Source of the DNA: M3007 sp964550795
GTDB lineage: Bacteria; Bacteroidota; Bacteroidia; Chitinophagales; Saprospiraceae
Reading direction: 5' to 3'
Length of the DNA stretch: 64,000 bases
Assembly: GCA_964550795.1 (NCBI GenBank)
Contig: CAZKBH010000012.1
Span: 1-64,000 of the forward strand
Positions 18,825 to 27,437 of this stretch are shown here, in pieces. The position numbers and the translations under genes were made by a program. Position 1 is the stretch's first letter. Each line of letters opens with the position of its first letter. The notes below the pieces were generated by a model. The model had not been told where the DNA came from. It worked only from the letters and a program-made list of their open reading frames with translations, and did no database searches.

Positions 18825-20151
18825 TTATTCTTCTTGTTCAATAAACTTCACACCATATTCTTCCAACTCAGCCATTACCGGCTCATACACTTCCGGCATG
18901 GTCGGGATATTGACCCCGGTGGTGGAGATTTTGCCCAACATCAATAATTTGACAAAAATGCCGAGTGGTATGCCCACCAGGCGCGACATCGCAGTATCCG
19001 AACTATCGTTGCCTTTCATCACGAGCGTGGAAGTTAATTTCCGCTTTTTTCGCTGCAATTCATACTCAAAAACGTGCTGCATGATGATCATATCCTTGTC
19101 CTGAGGCCCAAGCGACCATTTTTCCAGCAGCAAATTTTCCAAAATAAGGGAGGGTGTGGCATCTTTCACTTTGATGCGCCGCTTGCTGAACAGGCCCAGC
19201 CACTCCAGTTTTTTCATAATGTCACTTTCGGGGTCCGTTTCGAGCAGTTTGGCCATTCGATCTTTGACGGAGCCGGTGTGCTGACTAATGCCCAAAAAGG
19301 CTTCCATCAAATCGTTTATTCAGAATATCACCTGCCATCTGAATATTCNNNNNNNNNNGTCCAATGCGGACCAGCGCATTCCAGGCATCGCAAAAGCCCT
19401 GGTGGCGGATCGTGCCCCGGAAAAGGGTTCGGATATTTTGCAGTCCGTATGCCTCTCGGTAAAGCAGGGAATCCCGGTTGGCATACACTTCCCATTTACC
19501 CATATTTGGGATGTCCACCAGGCGATATTGGCGGAATAATCGGCGATAAGGGATGTATTTCAGTTTGCTATCTTCCAAAAACTGCGCGGTGCCTTGGCCG
19601 GCCAGTACCACATTTCGAGGGTTCCAACTGAATTTGTAATGCCAGGGATTGTCGTCGCTTTCCGGGGTGACCAGGCCGCCGGTGTACGAGTGAAAAGCCG
19701 TTATTTTCCCTCCTTTTGCCTTGATTTGATGGATGCGCTGCATGGCACTCATGTGGTCAATACCGGGGTCGAGGCCAATTTCATTCATAAACACGAGCGC
19801 CCGTTGCCGCGCTTCGTCGCCCAGGCGAAAAACTTGTTTGCTTACATAGCTGGCGGTCACCATGTGTTTGCCCAGCGAAATGCAATCCTGCGCCACTTCG
19901 AGGTGCATCTGTGGCGGCAAAAGGGAAACCACCACATCATGCCGTGCGATAACCTCCCGACGATCGTTGGGTTTGGAGGCATCAAGCCAAATGGCACGTC
20001 CGTGGGTATGGTCGTTTACTTTTTTGCGGGCCAACTCAATGTCTGCGTCCGATACGGTGACATAAAAATCGTGTTCCCGTGCTTTGACCAGGATATAGTT
20101 GATGAGTGCTGTTGCGGAGCGACCGGCGCCGATAATGAGGAGATTTTTCAT
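18825..20151 (-). CDS. Saccharopine dehydrogenase-like oxidoreductase, split by an assembly gap
   Basis: The N-terminal part (19359-20151, about 264 residues) and the C-terminal part (18825 to about 19310) belong to one gene of about 440 codons interrupted by ten Ns. The N-terminus has the Rossmann motif MKNLLIIGAGRSATALINY. It is followed by VVSLLPPQMHLEVAQDCISL, the family block MNEIGLDPGIDHMSAM near residue 120, and FSWNPRNVVLAGQGTAQ. The C-terminal part includes EKWSLGPQDKDMIIMQHVF. Relatives are NAD(P)-dependent saccharopine dehydrogenases or reductases of lysine metabolism; the exact reaction is not proven. The 45 bases beside the gap contain a stop in the continuing frame and are probably low quality. 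Confidence 0.8.
19349..19358. other. Assembly gap (10 Ns)
   Basis: Ten consecutive N, most likely a fixed-size placeholder. It falls within the saccharopine dehydrogenase-like gene. A gap length divisible by three would reconnect the two frames, but a stop lies in that frame close to the gap edge. Confidence 0.99.
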
Positions 20152-20161
20152 AAATAGGTGT

Positions 20162-20170
20162 GCAAAGGTA
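20162..20170 (-). promoter_or_regulatory. -7 box of the saccharopine dehydrogenase-like gene
   Basis: Reads TACCTTTGC on the minus strand, 10 bp upstream of the ATG at 20151, and matches the Bacteroidota TAnnTTTG consensus exactly. Confidence 0.5.
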
Positions 20171-20501
20171 AAAAAGTTGATAGCCTTTGCGCAATTCAGC
20201 TTATTCGAGTAAGCTCACAAAATTATGGCACACCTCGACGATGAAACTAAGGTGAAGCATACATTCTAAGGCTTATTTTCAAAAGTAAAAATTCACGAAA
20301 TTGGAAAAGGCTAGTATTTTTTTATCTTGTAAATGAGTAAAAAATATCTCTAATTACTTATTATCCAAACTAATTTGTAAAAAAACGAGTATTGGAAGGA
20401 CAAGGATGTGAAATAATTTTGAAATTATTATTCACAAGGCCTCAAAAATGTTGTTGGCATCATTGCTGAATTCGTCGGATGTTTGCACTCCGTATGAAAC
20501 G

Positions 20502-20528
20502 AAAAAAGGCCAACCTGAACGGCTGGCC
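20502..20528 (-). terminator. Rho-independent terminator, minus strand
   Basis: On the minus strand, GGCCAGCC, a five-base loop and GGTTGGCC (one G-U pair) are followed by TTTTTT. No annotated minus-strand gene ends just upstream, which implies an unannotated transcript. Confidence 0.7.
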
Positions 20529-20838
20529 CCTTCCTGAAGGAAATGCGCATGGGATTATAACGGGACAAATTCGTCACGTAGGACGGGATTAGAGGAGGAT
20601 CACAATATGTAACCCCAGCGCGATCCGAATAGTATCTTTAAAAAAGCTTGGAGTTTAGCCTCCAAACCAACACTTGTCACCAAATTTCTTGCAGTAATAT
20701 GAGCACACCTGTTACTATCAAAATCAAAAACGGCACCGTTCGCGTATCGAATCCCCGTTGAGATGATCGGCCCTGCCTGGACAGGCTTGCTCCGAAAACC
20801 GAAGAATTGTTCATGGGATTGTAAAAAATCCTTTTAAG

Positions 20839-20868
20839 AAGCCTTGCCAAACGCGGCAGGGCTTTTTT
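20839..20868 (+). terminator. Rho-independent terminator, plus strand
   Basis: AAGCCTTGCC, loop AAACGC, GGCAGGGCTT (one G-U pair), running into six T. It lies 83 bp before the TonB-like gene. No annotated plus-strand gene ends upstream; the nearest, cca, ends 3.3 kb away. Confidence 0.75.
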
Positions 20869-20950
20869 GATGCACTTTAGCATCAAAATTTGTTACGGAA
20901 AAAATCGTGCCGAACTTTTGCAATACCTTCGCCGCGAATCAATTTTCGAC

Positions 20951-22054
20951 ATGAAATCTTTAATATTAACATTTTTTTGCTCGATTCTCGCACTTATCCT
21001 TCCGGCACAAACGGAGTTGGACACTACGATTTACAACGTTGCGGATCAAATGCCCTTTCCTTATATCAAAAGCTGCATGCCAGAAAGGAATCCGAGCTGG
21101 GACGGCAACCTCGATAGCATTCGCCGCTGCGCCGAAACTCAATTTTTTAGTATTCTAGCCAACAATATTCGTTACCCGGAAGAAGCCCGAATCAACAACC
21201 TGCAGGGTTCGGTAGTCGTCTCCTGCGTTATTGAGCCGAACTCGGGACGGATGACCAATTTAAGCATCCTGAAAGACATTGGAGGTGGCTGTGGAGACGA
21301 GGCGCTGCGTGTGCTTCAGGCGCTGGAAGGCGCTGGCTTGCGTTGGCAACCCGGTGTTCTGGGAGGTAAACAAGTTCGGGTGCGCCATGCCTTGCCCATT
21401 CGATTTAGATTGCAGGAAGCACTGCCTTATTTTATTGCCGAATCCGGCGATACCATTCACACCGTTTTGGATAAAGGCCCGGATTTTAAGGGTGGAGTGG
21501 ATTCGCTGCTCAGTTTTATCGTGAATCGCCTCGAATACCCTTCCGATTGGCGGGAAACCTGTAAAACCGGGGTCATCGAAATGGAAGCGCTCATCCACAA
21601 AAACGGTACAGTGACAGTTGATAACCAGTTGGATTTCAATAATTTAGGTATGGACTTTCAGTTTGAGGCGCTGCGTTTGCTGCGGCGATCTGCTGGGATG
21701 TGGATTCCTGCAGAACACAAAGAAAAAGCGGTCAATTGTATCCTTCCGCTGCGGGTGGTGTTCAAATCTGATAGCAAATTTTGCACCGAAGCCAATGATA
21801 AATTTGATCGGGCCATGATTTTGGCAGATGAAGGCGCCGCTCTTTTGGAACAAGAAAAGCCGGAGGAAGCCATTCAAAAATGGAACGAGGCGCTGGTGCT
21901 CCAGCCGGATAATTGTGAGTTACTTTATTACCGTGGTACGGCAAATATGAACCAAAATCACCGCGAAGACGCTTGTAAAGATTACAATCGGGTCAAAGAA
22001 TTGCTGGGCATCACCTGGTTTGAAAACATTCGCAGACTGGTTTGCGGGTTTTAG
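20951..22054 (+). CDS. TonB-like C-terminal domain protein with TPR tail
   Basis: 367 residues from the ATG at 20951, which opens a signal peptide (MKSLILTFFCSILALILPAQ). The frame upstream overlaps a terminator. Residues about 65-150 form a TonB/TolA C-terminal domain: NNIRYPEEARINNLQGSVVV and a following strand-helix unit with GCGDEALRVLQAL. A second, more divergent copy spans about 180-265 (VNRLEYPSDWRETCKTGVIE). The C-terminus (about 285-360) is TPR-like, with AIQKWNEALVLQPDNCELLY. It lacks the N-terminal membrane anchor and Pro-rich linker of a classical TonB, so it is probably a periplasmic relative. The DUF4340 gene follows after 25 bp. Confidence 0.75.
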   Translation: MKSLILTFFCSILALILPAQTELDTTIYNVADQMPFPYIKSCMPERNPSWDGNLDSIRRCAETQFFSILANNIRYPEEARINNLQGSVVVSCVIEPNSGRMTNLSILKDIGGGCGDEALRVLQALEGAGLRWQPGVLGGKQVRVRHALPIRFRLQEALPYFIAESGDTIHTVLDKGPDFKGGVDSLLSFIVNRLEYPSDWRETCKTGVIEMEALIHKNGTVTVDNQLDFNNLGMDFQFEALRLLRRSAGMWIPAEHKEKAVNCILPLRVVFKSDSKFCTEANDKFDRAMILADEGAALLEQEKPEEAIQKWNEALVLQPDNCELLYYRGTANMNQNHREDACKDYNRVKELLGITWFENIRRLVCGF

Positions 22055-22079
22055 GACTCATTTTGCGTCTTAAAATCGT

Positions 22080-23039
22080 ATGAAAAACAAACATCTGGTT
22101 CTGCTTTTTATCTTAACACTCTTAGTGGGACTTGCAGTGCGCAAGGCGCCTTGGCGGGATTCAACCCTTTTTCAGAGCAATCTTTTGAAAATTGACACCG
22201 CCGAGGTTCAACAAATTCAAATCGCGTTACCCGCACAGCCAACACTTTATTTACTGCGCGGCGATGCTGTCTGGACCGCCGAACAAGCCTCCCGCAGTGT
22301 AGTGGTTTCGCCTGAAATGGTCCACCAAATTTTGGAAGTGCTGGCTGAACTGCGCTCTGTTCGCATAGAAAAAAGTAAAATGCCCGATACTTTGGGATTT
22401 GTCCCGGGGTTTGCCATTCAGGTTAGCACAATCCAGTCAAATAAACGGCAGGAATCCTTTTCAATCGGCCAGGAAATCCTCGAAAATGCACAGGCGGCCA
22501 CCTACGTTGAACTGCCTAAACATGGTGGTATCTACTTGGTTAACAAGCACTTGCGTAAATTATTTTCGCTATCCCTGGAGCATTTCAGGAATACAAAAAT
22601 TGCGGTGTTTTTACCCGAAAAGGTTCGGGCATTCACGATATTTGGACAAGATGCGGACAGTTTATATGGGCTAAAACAGGCGGGCACACGCCAATGGATC
22701 AATGCAGATTCGAGCCAAATTTTCCCCGATGAACAAGTCCAAAACTGGCTCATAAATCTCCATCAACTCAAAGGACTTGCCTTCGCTGATCTATTTGACG
22801 AGAGTCAGGCGAATGAATATTTGAATACTGAAGTCCAGCTCTTTTTGGAGGCCGAAACCATGCTACTGTCTTTAAAAATATACCATGTTAAGCATGGACA
22901 TTTGCCGGAAGAATTGTCTGAAAAACGGACTTCTCGGCGTAATTTTTGCCCCTATGTGCTCCAATCTTCTCAAAATCCGCTGAATTATTTTGAGATTCCG
23001 GATACGGTGTTGTTGCAACAAATTTGCCAACCTTTTTGA
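22080..23039 (+). CDS. DUF4340 domain protein
   Basis: 319 residues with one N-terminal hydrophobic helix (HLVLLFILTLLVGLAV). Features that recall DUF4340 are ALPAQPTLYLLRGDAVWTAE, RSVRIEKSK, the GFAIQVST strand and GGIYLVNKHLRKLFSLSLEHF. In other bacteria DUF4340 proteins often accompany gliding or ABC-type export genes (GldG neighbours); that link is not visible here. The function is unknown. The stop TGA overlaps the ATG of the next gene (TGATG at 23037-23041), indicating translational coupling with the oxidase. Confidence 0.75.
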   Translation: MKNKHLVLLFILTLLVGLAVRKAPWRDSTLFQSNLLKIDTAEVQQIQIALPAQPTLYLLRGDAVWTAEQASRSVVVSPEMVHQILEVLAELRSVRIEKSKMPDTLGFVPGFAIQVSTIQSNKRQESFSIGQEILENAQAATYVELPKHGGIYLVNKHLRKLFSLSLEHFRNTKIAVFLPEKVRAFTIFGQDADSLYGLKQAGTRQWINADSSQIFPDEQVQNWLINLHQLKGLAFADLFDESQANEYLNTEVQLFLEAETMLLSLKIYHVKHGHLPEELSEKRTSRRNFCPYVLQSSQNPLNYFEIPDTVLLQQICQPF

Positions 23040-24319
23040 TGAAAAAAACGCAATCCATGGCAGGCTGGGCAAATTTTCCCCGCCACGAAGCCGAAGTTTT
23101 TGAACCCGCCGATAGGGTAGGGTTCTTGACCTATATTCTTGACAATGAAAGAATTATAGCCCGCGGCAATGGAAAAAGTTACGGCGATGCGGCCCTCGGA
23201 CCCGCCTTGCTTTCTACGCTGAAGTTAAGCAAGGTGCTGCATTTTGATCAAACAGCCGGCGTGTTGGAATGCGAGAGCGGGGCGTTGCTCAGTGACCTAT
23301 TATCAATCATTGTTCCGGCGGGCTGGTTTTTTCAGGTGACGCCCGGGATCAAGGCCATTACCGTAGGCGGGGCCATCGCCTCCGATGTGCACGGCAAAAA
23401 CCACCCAAGTGCCGGTTGTTTTTCTAACTTCTTGATTTCCTTTGAGTTAATGACTGCTTCCGGGGACATTAAAACTTGTTCCCGTTCCGAAAATCCATCT
23501 CTTTTTTGGCAAACCTGCGGGGGAATGGGCTGGACGGGCGTGGTACTCAGCGCCAAATTCAGGTTGCTGAAAATCAGCTCTACCTGGATGCAACAAAAAA
23601 CCGTCCGTTCAACAAACCTGCAGCAGCTATTTCAGGCTTTTGAAGTAAACAAGTCTTGGCCTTACGCGGCGGCATGGGTAGATTGTACCAGTAAAAAATG
23701 GCGGGGGGCGGCGTTTTTTGCCCGTCACGAGGAAGGGAAGGACGCTACAGACCAGCTTGTTTTTACCGAGGCAAAGAAAATTAATGTGCTGTTTTTTGCG
23801 CCCAATTGGTTGCTCAATCCCTTGACAATCAAGGCACACAACGAATATTATCATTTTAAAAACAGAGACGCTCAGAAACGGGTCACGCTTGATCAATACT
23901 TTTATCCGCTGGATGCCCTTCAAAACTGGAATCGGTTTTATGGGCGACGCGGATTGGTGCAATACCAGTTTTGCCTGCCTGAAAATCATGCAAAAGACGG
24001 CATCCAACAAGTGCTGGAAACGATCCAAGCATCTGGAGAAACGCCCTTTTTGACCGTTTTAAAGCGGCACGGAGATCGTCCCGCAGAGGCCGTCCATTCC
24101 TTCCCGATCCGGGGTTATTCCCTTGCGCTGGATTTTCCAAGGACCAAGGGTGTGCAGAAGCTGGTGCAACAATTGGACGCCTTGGTTTGGAATTTGCAGG
24201 GTAAAATTTACCTCACCAAAGATGCCTGCTCCAATCCTAAAATGGGGCGAATTGATCCTTCCAGCTTTGGCGAAGCGAAGTTTTACTCCTACCTCCGGGA
24301 GCGATTGATGCAACGATAG
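23039..24319 (+). CDS. FAD-binding oxidoreductase, DprE1-like
   Basis: 426 residues from the ATG at 23039, coupled to the preceding stop. The PCMH-type FAD domain shows IIARGNGKSYGDAALGP (about 40-56), LECESGALLSDLLSIIVPAGW and TPGIKAITVGGAIASDVHGKNH, with the conserved His-Gly. It is related to decaprenylphosphoryl-ribose oxidase DprE1 and alditol oxidases of the VAO family. The C-terminal part has LTVLKRHGDRPAE and YLTKDACSNPKMG, typical of the DprE1 branch. The likely substrate is a polyprenyl-phosphate sugar or a sugar alcohol. The partner reductase DprE2 is not adjacent, so the role in envelope glycan synthesis is inference. Confidence 0.82.
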   Translation: MKKTQSMAGWANFPRHEAEVFEPADRVGFLTYILDNERIIARGNGKSYGDAALGPALLSTLKLSKVLHFDQTAGVLECESGALLSDLLSIIVPAGWFFQVTPGIKAITVGGAIASDVHGKNHPSAGCFSNFLISFELMTASGDIKTCSRSENPSLFWQTCGGMGWTGVVLSAKFRLLKISSTWMQQKTVRSTNLQQLFQAFEVNKSWPYAAAWVDCTSKKWRGAAFFARHEEGKDATDQLVFTEAKKINVLFFAPNWLLNPLTIKAHNEYYHFKNRDAQKRVTLDQYFYPLDALQNWNRFYGRRGLVQYQFCLPENHAKDGIQQVLETIQASGETPFLTVLKRHGDRPAEAVHSFPIRGYSLALDFPRTKGVQKLVQQLDALVWNLQGKIYLTKDACSNPKMGRIDPSSFGEAKFYSYLRERLMQR

Positions 24320-24377
24320 CAAAAACCATTCTGGGTTGGTTATATTTGACGAACTTTGCGGCCGTTTTTTAAAATTT

Positions 24378-25693
24378 ATGAAGACAAAAGCATTCAGACC
24401 AGACAAAATAAATGTCATCACGCTCGGTTGCTCCAAGAATTTGGTGGATAGCGAGAACCTCATCACTCAATTGCGTGGCAATGATTACGAGGTAAGTCAC
24501 GAAAAAGAGGACAGCGACGCTAATGTGGTGATTGTCAACACTTGCGGCTTCATTGACGTGGCCAAAAAAGAGAGTATTGATACGATTGTGGAATACGCAA
24601 ACCTTAAACGCGTGGGCGGAATTGACAAATTGTACGTGACTGGATGTCTGTCACAACGCTACAAAGACGATCTTGAGGAAGAAATTCCGGAAGTGGATGC
24701 CTTTTTTGGTACACTTGAAATGCCCGCTTTATTGGCTCGATTGGAAGCGGATTACAAACATGAGCTGCTCGGAACACGCCAAATTACCACCCTTCCACAC
24801 TACGCATATCTGAAAATATCGGAAGGCTGCAACCGTACTTGTGCGTTTTGCGCCATTCCGCTCATGCGCGGCAAACACATCAGTCGCCCCGTGGAGGAAT
24901 TTGTGATGGAGGCGCAAAATCTCGCCAACGTGGGGTAAAAGAACTCCTGCTCATTGCTCAGGAACTTACGTATTACGGCCTGGATTTGTACAAAAGCCGC
25001 GAACTTCCGCAGTTGCTTCATGCTTTGGCCGACGTGGAAGGCATTGAATGGATTCGTTTGCACTACGCCTATCCGAGCAAATTTCCGCTTGAAATCCTCG
25101 ACGCGATTGCACAACGAAAGGAAATTTGCAATTATTTGGATATTCCGCTGCAACACGCCAGTGATCCGGTGTTGGAGTCCATGCGCCGCCAAATTACGCG
25201 CGCTGAAACGGAGCAATTGCTCCATACAATCCGCGAAAAAGTCCCTGGAATTGCTATTCGGACCACTTTTTTGGTCGGACACCCGGGAGAAACGGAGGAA
25301 GATTTTGAAAGCCTGCTCGAGTTTGTACGCGAACAGGAATTTGAAAGGGTAGGGGTATTCCAATATTCACACGAAGAAAGTACCCGCGCTTATGATTTGC
25401 CTGATGATGTCCCGGCGGAAGTGAAAGCCGAACGCGCCCAGCGTTTGATGGAAGTGCAGCAAGAAATCTCCCTGCGCAAAAACCAGGCTAAAATCGGACA
25501 ATTGGTTCGGGTGCTATTTGACCGAAAAGAGGGTAAATATTTCATCGGGCGCACGGAATCAGATTCGCCGGAAGTGGACAATGAGGTGCTGGTTTTGGCC
25601 AAAAACAACTACGTCCGCCTGGGTGATTTTGCCCAGGTGCGCATCTCTGGCGCGGAGGAATTTGATTTGTATGGGGATGTAGTCGTGGATTAA
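24378..25693 (+). pseudogene. rimO: Ribosomal protein S12 methylthiotransferase RimO, frameshifted
   Basis: The two overlapping frames, 24378-24938 and its continuation to 25693, are the two halves of one RimO (about 438 residues). The N-terminal half carries the UPF0004 domain with NVITLGCSKNLVDSENL, a Cys in VIVNTCGFIDVAKKES, a Cys in YVTGCLSQRY, and the radical SAM motif CNRTCAFCAIP. The second half continues with ELLLIAQELTYYGLDLY, the barrel IPLQHASDPVLESMRR and a C-terminal TRAM domain. The break lies in GTGGGGTAAAAG (24929-24940). One extra G would restore NVGVKELLLIAQEL. The cause is either a homopolymer error or a real one-base deletion. RimO methylthiolates S12. Confidence 0.9.
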
Positions 25694-25708
25694 TGCAGTT
25701 TTCACATG

Positions 25709-25824
25709 AGTTGATGTGGTTGATAAAGGTTTATCGGGTTGATTATAAACCCTCATCAACCCTTATAAACCCCTATCAACCCTTATAAACCTCATCAACC
25801 CCATCAACCCTCATCAACCCCCTC
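25709..25824. repeat. Degenerate ATCAACCC / TATAAACC tandem repeats with inverted start
   Basis: The spacer between rimO and yraN consists of alternating CATCAACCC and TTATAAACCC units, preceded at 25709-25740 by the complementary GGTTGATAAAGGTTTAT form, so it can fold back. It ends 3 bp before the yraN ATG. Related units occur at 15781-15832. Confidence 0.8.
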
Positions 25825-25826
25825 CC

Positions 25827-26201
25827 ATGTCCAAGCATCTCGAAACAGGCGTGCAGGGAGAATCCGCCGCTGCCGAATTTCTCGAACAAAAAGGCTGGCG
25901 CATCGCTGCGCGTAACTGGCGTATGGGACGCTGGGAAATAGACATCATCGCCTGGACAAAGGAAGAAATCCTGGTTTTTGTGGAGGTCAAAACCCGTGCA
26001 GGCGAAGGTGCTGGCTTCGGCGGACCTGAAGCGGCTGTGGATGCCAAAAAACAGCAGATGTTGTTACGCGCCGCGGGTACCTACATGGAATCCATTGACT
26101 ACGAATGGGAAATCCGTTTTGATGTGGTGGCGGTTATCCTGAAACACGGTAAAGTGTTGGAAATCAGACATGTAGAGGATGTATTTTTTCCCACACAATA
26201 G
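25827..26201 (+). CDS. yraN: YraN family endonuclease-like protein (UPF0102)
   Basis: 124 residues, the usual length. Family motifs are GVQGESAAAEFLEQKGWRI, NWRMGRWEIDIIA (Glu and Asp of the nuclease core) and ILVFVEVKTR (the E-x-K motif); then FDVVAVIL. The fold is a restriction-endonuclease-like one related to Holliday junction resolvases. The cellular function is not settled. A single gene preceded by a repeat block. Confidence 0.93.
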   Translation: MSKHLETGVQGESAAAEFLEQKGWRIAARNWRMGRWEIDIIAWTKEEILVFVEVKTRAGEGAGFGGPEAAVDAKKQQMLLRAAGTYMESIDYEWEIRFDVVAVILKHGKVLEIRHVEDVFFPTQ

Positions 26202-26300
26202 CTATACTTTATGATGAAACCTCATGTGGCCCCTTGGGAAGGATTTACGAATTGTGATCGGGAGGCTTATGGGGCTTTGTATCCGAATTGAGTTTCATAA

Positions 26301-26699
26301 TTATCTTGATTTCTCAGTATCCACATCTATATTTTCATTCTCAACCTCAACCTTGGGCTCCTCTGGTTTAAACACATGCCGAAATTGACTCGGCAAAAAC
26401 CTCATCCGGTCGCCCAGCCAACGTTCCAAGGTTAAAGCGACTACCGCATAACCCTCTGTAATACCGGGCAAGGGCACTATTATCACCACAAAAAACGGCA
26501 AAAACCGAGGAATGTCCTTCAGTTGCTCCACCGCTTCTTTGAGTTGTTCAGGCGTTGGCTTGCGGTGTGCAGGGGTCAGGCGAAGTTTACCTGTGCCATG
26601 TCTGGCGAAAACTTTCACCATTCGGGTGGTCTCCACCCCTTCCATAACCATCGCCCAAACCATTTTGCGTGGCAACTTTGTAATATCGCGTAATTTCAT
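26301..26699 (-). CDS. Small membrane protein, LETM1-like, copy 1
   Basis: 132 residues. The N-terminal half is basic (KLPRKMVWAMVMEGVETTRM). Residues about 65-105 form LKDIPRFLPFFVVIIVPLPG, then ITEGYAVVALTLERWLG, then FLPSQFR. The order of a DIPR..PF helix, a Pro-Gly turn and a LPSQF motif recalls the LETM1 domain of ion-transport regulators; this is a weak, inferred similarity. The tail (about 110-132) is acidic. It is a paralogue of the gene at 26791-27165, in the same orientation, separated by a palindromic hairpin. Function unknown. Confidence 0.65.
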   Translation of the reverse strand: MKLRDITKLPRKMVWAMVMEGVETTRMVKVFARHGTGKLRLTPAHRKPTPEQLKEAVEQLKDIPRFLPFFVVIIVPLPGITEGYAVVALTLERWLGDRMRFLPSQFRHVFKPEEPKVEVENENIDVDTEKSR

Positions 26700-26721
26700 G
26701 AACCAGATTTGCGGAGCGTAA

Positions 26722-26753
26722 AAGTGTGGTACACCTCGAGGTGTGCCACACTT
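26722..26753. repeat. Palindrome between the tandem paralogues
   Basis: AAGTGTGGTACACC and GGTGTGCCACACTT flank TCGA (14-bp arms, one mismatch). It is the fold-back version of the dispersed GTGTGGCACACCT motif. It lacks a U-tract. Confidence 0.7.
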
Positions 26754-26790
26754 GACTTAAACACGCTCGATTTTCGAGTACAAAACTACG

Positions 26791-27165
26791 CTAAGGAACT
26801 GGGATTTGAGGCGTTTCTGGTTCCAGCTCGGGTTGAAGCAATGCTCGTAAGCGCGTAGGCAGGACCTTGAATTTGTTTCCAGACCATTTTTCTGCGGTGA
26901 TAGCCAGCAAAGCATAACCGCCTACAAACCCGGGAATCGGGGTCAAAACCACTACTAAAAACAAGAGCGTGCGGGGAACATCTTTCAATTGCGCCCCAGC
27001 GCCACGCAACTCTTCTGAACTTGGATGCCGATGTCGCGGCGCAAGGCTTAGCTTCCCGCTTCCATATCGGACAAAAACATGCATCATTCGCCCTGTTTCC
27101 ACGCCCTCATGGAGCATCGCCCAGAGGAGGCGACGTGGTAGTTTGCTGGCTTGTTGAAATTTCAT
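26791..27165 (-). CDS. Small membrane protein, LETM1-like, copy 2
   Basis: 124 residues, clearly paralogous to the downstream gene: both share the N-terminal LPR..WAM..EGVET.RM..VF.R.G.GKL pattern and the block LKDVPRTLLFLVVVLTPIPG. They also share the 'E.W.G.....LP' segment (AEKWSGNKFKVLPTRLR). The hydrophobic stretch about 65-90 is likely one or two membrane helices. The C-terminal tail is Pro-Glu-rich and differs from copy 1. The tandem arrangement suggests duplication; both copies are intact. Function unknown, LETM1 relation tentative. Confidence 0.65.
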   Translation of the reverse strand: MKFQQASKLPRRLLWAMLHEGVETGRMMHVFVRYGSGKLSLAPRHRHPSSEELRGAGAQLKDVPRTLLFLVVVLTPIPGFVGGYALLAITAEKWSGNKFKVLPTRLRALLQPELEPETPQIPVP

Positions 27166-27276
27166 GCGGGTTATTTTTCAATGCAAAGTTATGCCCGAAA
27201 CCCCTGCGACCTTCATTTAATCTGTGACTTATCTATTAATAAAAACAGGCCCGTAACCCTTGTTAGCAAAAATAAT

Positions 27277-27411
27277 GGGCGCCTGATGAGAGGTGGTATG
27301 GCCTTCAGGCCGTCGGGAAGCGCGCCGTTTACGGCGCAGAAGCATAAGCAAGTGGCGTAAACGCCCCTTCTCCCGACGGCCTAAGGCCATACCACCAATT
27401 ATCGGACGCCC
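27277..27411. repeat. 135-bp imperfect inverted-repeat element
   Basis: The ends GGGCGCC / GGACGCCC and the arms GGTGGTATGGCCTTCAGGCC / GGCCTAAGGCCATACCACC are inverted. CCGTCGGGA and TCCCGACGG lie further in, around a central CGTTTACGGCGC region. It sits between the 5' end of the paralogue at 27165 and the 3' end of clpB. It resembles a small non-autonomous mobile or REP-type element; no target duplication was identified. Confidence 0.7.
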
Positions 27412-27437
27412 TCTGTTCAAACATTACAAGCTAAAAT

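Larger units (their letters stand above)
20152..20950. other. 799-bp spacer with opposed terminators, possible small RNA
   Basis: The proximal part carries the promoter of the saccharopine dehydrogenase-like gene (minus-strand TACCTTTGC at 20162-20170) and a GTGTGGCACACCT-like motif near 20223. 20502-20528 is a terminator on the minus strand, and 20839-20868 one on the plus strand. 20640-20665 is a weaker minus-strand stem with a following U-run. No protein I recognise is encoded in between; a 69-codon minus-strand frame (20677-20886) overlaps the plus terminator and lacks support. One or two small transcripts are possible. Confidence 0.5.

Noticed and set aside
20677..20886. 69-codon minus-strand frame
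   Set aside because: It overlaps the plus-strand terminator, starts inside its stem and shows no similarity to known proteins.
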